A stretch of 6,709 nucleotides of DNA, taken from Solirubrobacteraceae bacterium (GTDB taxonomy: Bacteria; Actinomycetota; Thermoleophilia; Solirubrobacterales; Solirubrobacteraceae). This document shows, in pieces, positions 5,623 to 6,709 of this stretch. Every line of letters begins with the position of its first letter. The first letter of the stretch is position 1. The notes under the pieces were generated by a model that was not told the origin of the DNA, did no database searches, and was given only the letters and a program-made list of their open reading frames with translations. The DNA lies in assembly GCA_025935735.1 (NCBI GenBank), contig JAICUS010000341.1:1-6709 (forward strand), in the 5' to 3' direction. The position numbers and the translations under genes are program-made.

Positions 5623-6709
5623 CTACGTGGCCGCCGGTTCGACCGCGCGGCTGAACACGAGCTCGCCGGCGACGCGGGTCTCCACCACGGACTCCTCGCG
5701 CGCGAGGGTGAAGAGGGCGCCGAGCGCGGCGGGCCAGTCGGGGCTCGCGGCGAGCACGGCCTCGAGCGTCGACTCGGCGGGCGGGCGGACGAGCATGAAG
5801 TCGGCTTGCTTGCCCGGCGCCAGGTCGCCGATCTCGTCGTCCATCCCGAGCGCGCGGGCGCCGGAGCTCGTGGCGAGGTGGAGCAGGTGGGCGGGGGACA
5901 GCGGGTGCCGGTCGTCGCACACCATCTGCAGCTGGTAGGCGGTCAGCCCCTCCTTGAACAGGCTGAGCCCGGTCCCGGCGCCGACGTCGGTGCCGAGCCC
6001 GAAGCGGACGCCGTGGCGCACGTGACGCGCCATGGGGAAGAGCCCGGAGCCGATGAACGCGTTGCTCGACGGGCAGTGGGCGACGCTCGCCCGCGCGGCC
6101 GCGATCCGGCGCAGCTCGTCGTCGGAGGGGTGGACGTTGTGCGCCAGCACGGCCCGGTCGCGCAGCAGCCCGGCGCGCTCGTAGGTCGCCAGGTAGTCGC
6201 CCGCGTCCGGGAACAGGTCGGCCACGACGGCGATCTCCCGGGGGTGCTCGTTCACATGGGTCGTCAGCAGCAGATCCGGCCGCACGCCGAGCAGCGCGCC
6301 GCAGGCGTCGAGCATCGCCTCGCTGCACGACACCGAGAACCGCGGGGTGACCGCGTAGCGCAGCCGGCCGCGGCCATGCCAGCGCTCGATCAGCGCCCGG
6401 CTCTCCTCGTAGGCGACCTCGGGCGTGACCTCGAGGTCGGGACGCAGGCGGCGATCCGACACCACGAGGCCGCTGGCGATCCGCAGCCCGCGCTCCTCGG
6501 CCGCCTCGAACAGCAGCGCCTGCGCGCCGGGGAAGTGCGCCCCGAACACGAGCGCGGTCGTCGTCCCGTTCGCGGCCAGCCCGCGCACGAACCGCCGCGC
6601 GGTCGCGCCCGCGTGGCCGAGATCGGCCATCCGCGCCTCCTCGGGCAGCGTCCGCTGGCGCAGCCAGTCGAGCAGCTCCAGCCCCATCGCACCGATGACC
6701 GCGACCTGC
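5623..6709 (-). CDS. guaD: Guanine deaminase (amidohydrolase), N-terminus outside window
   Basis: Zinc-dependent amidohydrolase that converts guanine to xanthine and ammonia in purine salvage or catabolism. The frame is open through the right edge: before the internal Met at 6687 the codons read QVAVIGA, which corresponds to the stretch right after the metal-binding HxHxPQ motif of the family. The gene therefore starts beyond the window, and about the first 70-90 residues are missing. Counted from Met 6687, the signatures of human and E. coli guanine deaminase are present: TPRFSVSCSE at 114-123 (substrate-contact Arg116), the zinc ligand His144 with Glu147 in THVNEH, His183 in LAHNVHPSDDEL, AHCPSSN at 203-209, and the zinc-bound Asp234 in GLGTDVGAG. 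The C-terminal PGKQADFMLV is the usual closing beta-sandwich segment of amidohydrolases. The stop is TAG at 5625-5623, convergent with dinB. Family and substrate are well supported; regulation lies outside the window. Confidence 0.93.
   Translation of the reverse strand, partial: QVAVIGAMGLELLDWLRQRTLPEEARMADLGHAGATARRFVRGLAANGTTTALVFGAHFPGAQALLFEAAEERGLRIASGLVVSDRRLRPDLEVTPEVAYEESRALIERWHGRGRLRYAVTPRFSVSCSEAMLDACGALLGVRPDLLLTTHVNEHPREIAVVADLFPDAGDYLATYERAGLLRDRAVLAHNVHPSDDELRRIAAARASVAHCPSSNAFIGSGLFPMARHVRHGVRFGLGTDVGAGTGLSLFKEGLTAYQLQMVCDDRHPLSPAHLLHLATSSGARALGMDDEIGDLAPGKQADFMLVRPPAESTLEAVLAASPDWPAALGALFTLAREESVVETRVAGELVFSRAVEPAAT

Noticed and set aside
4574..5938. A 454-codon plus-strand frame running through dinB into the guanine deaminase gene
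   Set aside because: It is a +1/+2 shadow of dinB with proline/arginine-rich sequence; catalytic motifs of dinB and guaD lie in the other frames.
1..6709. CRISPR arrays, insertion sequences, tRNA or rRNA genes
   Set aside because: No regularly spaced repeats, transposase motifs, terminal inverted repeats, or tRNA/rRNA-like sequence were seen on either strand.

Overview
The window is compact, strongly GC-rich bacterial chromosome with almost no intergenic space. Codons are GC-biased, several genes lack a clear Shine-Dalgarno sequence, GTG starts are common, and the LexA box is of the CGAAC-N4-GTTCG type. Together these suggest a high-GC actinobacterium, perhaps of the Thermoleophilia (Solirubrobacter/Conexibacter-like) type. 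The phylum is an inference and the order only a guess.

Layout: (1) 1-765 (+) is the 3' two thirds of proB, glutamate 5-kinase, with its PUA domain. (2) 816-2402 (+) encodes a cytosolic animal-type (myeloperoxidase/cyclooxygenase superfamily) heme peroxidase. A short stem-loop that would hide its ribosome binding site precedes it. (3) 2399-3853 (-) is a 14-segment DHA2-family drug/proton antiporter, convergent with the peroxidase; the two stop codons interlock in TTAG. (4) 3878-4348 (+) is a MarR-family regulator divergent from the antiporter. An AT-rich control region between them carries two near-identical palindromes and face-to-face promoter candidates. (5) 4380-5573 (+) is dinB, DNA polymerase IV, with a perfect 14-bp SOS box across its start codon. 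(6) 5623-6709 (-) is a guanine deaminase that runs off the right edge.

Functionally, proB (proline synthesis) and guaD (purine salvage or catabolism) are housekeeping or metabolic genes. The middle is a stress block: peroxide-using heme enzyme, MarR-controlled efflux pump and SOS-controlled translesion polymerase. The antiporter and MarR gene almost certainly form one autoregulated unit. Nothing in the sequence ties the peroxidase or dinB to that unit beyond proximity.

I found no mobile element, CRISPR array, RNA gene or plainly new multi-gene system. The most interesting material is regulatory: the twin-operator divergent promoter with probable leaderless starts, the SOS box on the dinB start codon, and the stem-loop over the peroxidase ribosome binding site. 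No stretch above 300 bases lacks a gene.
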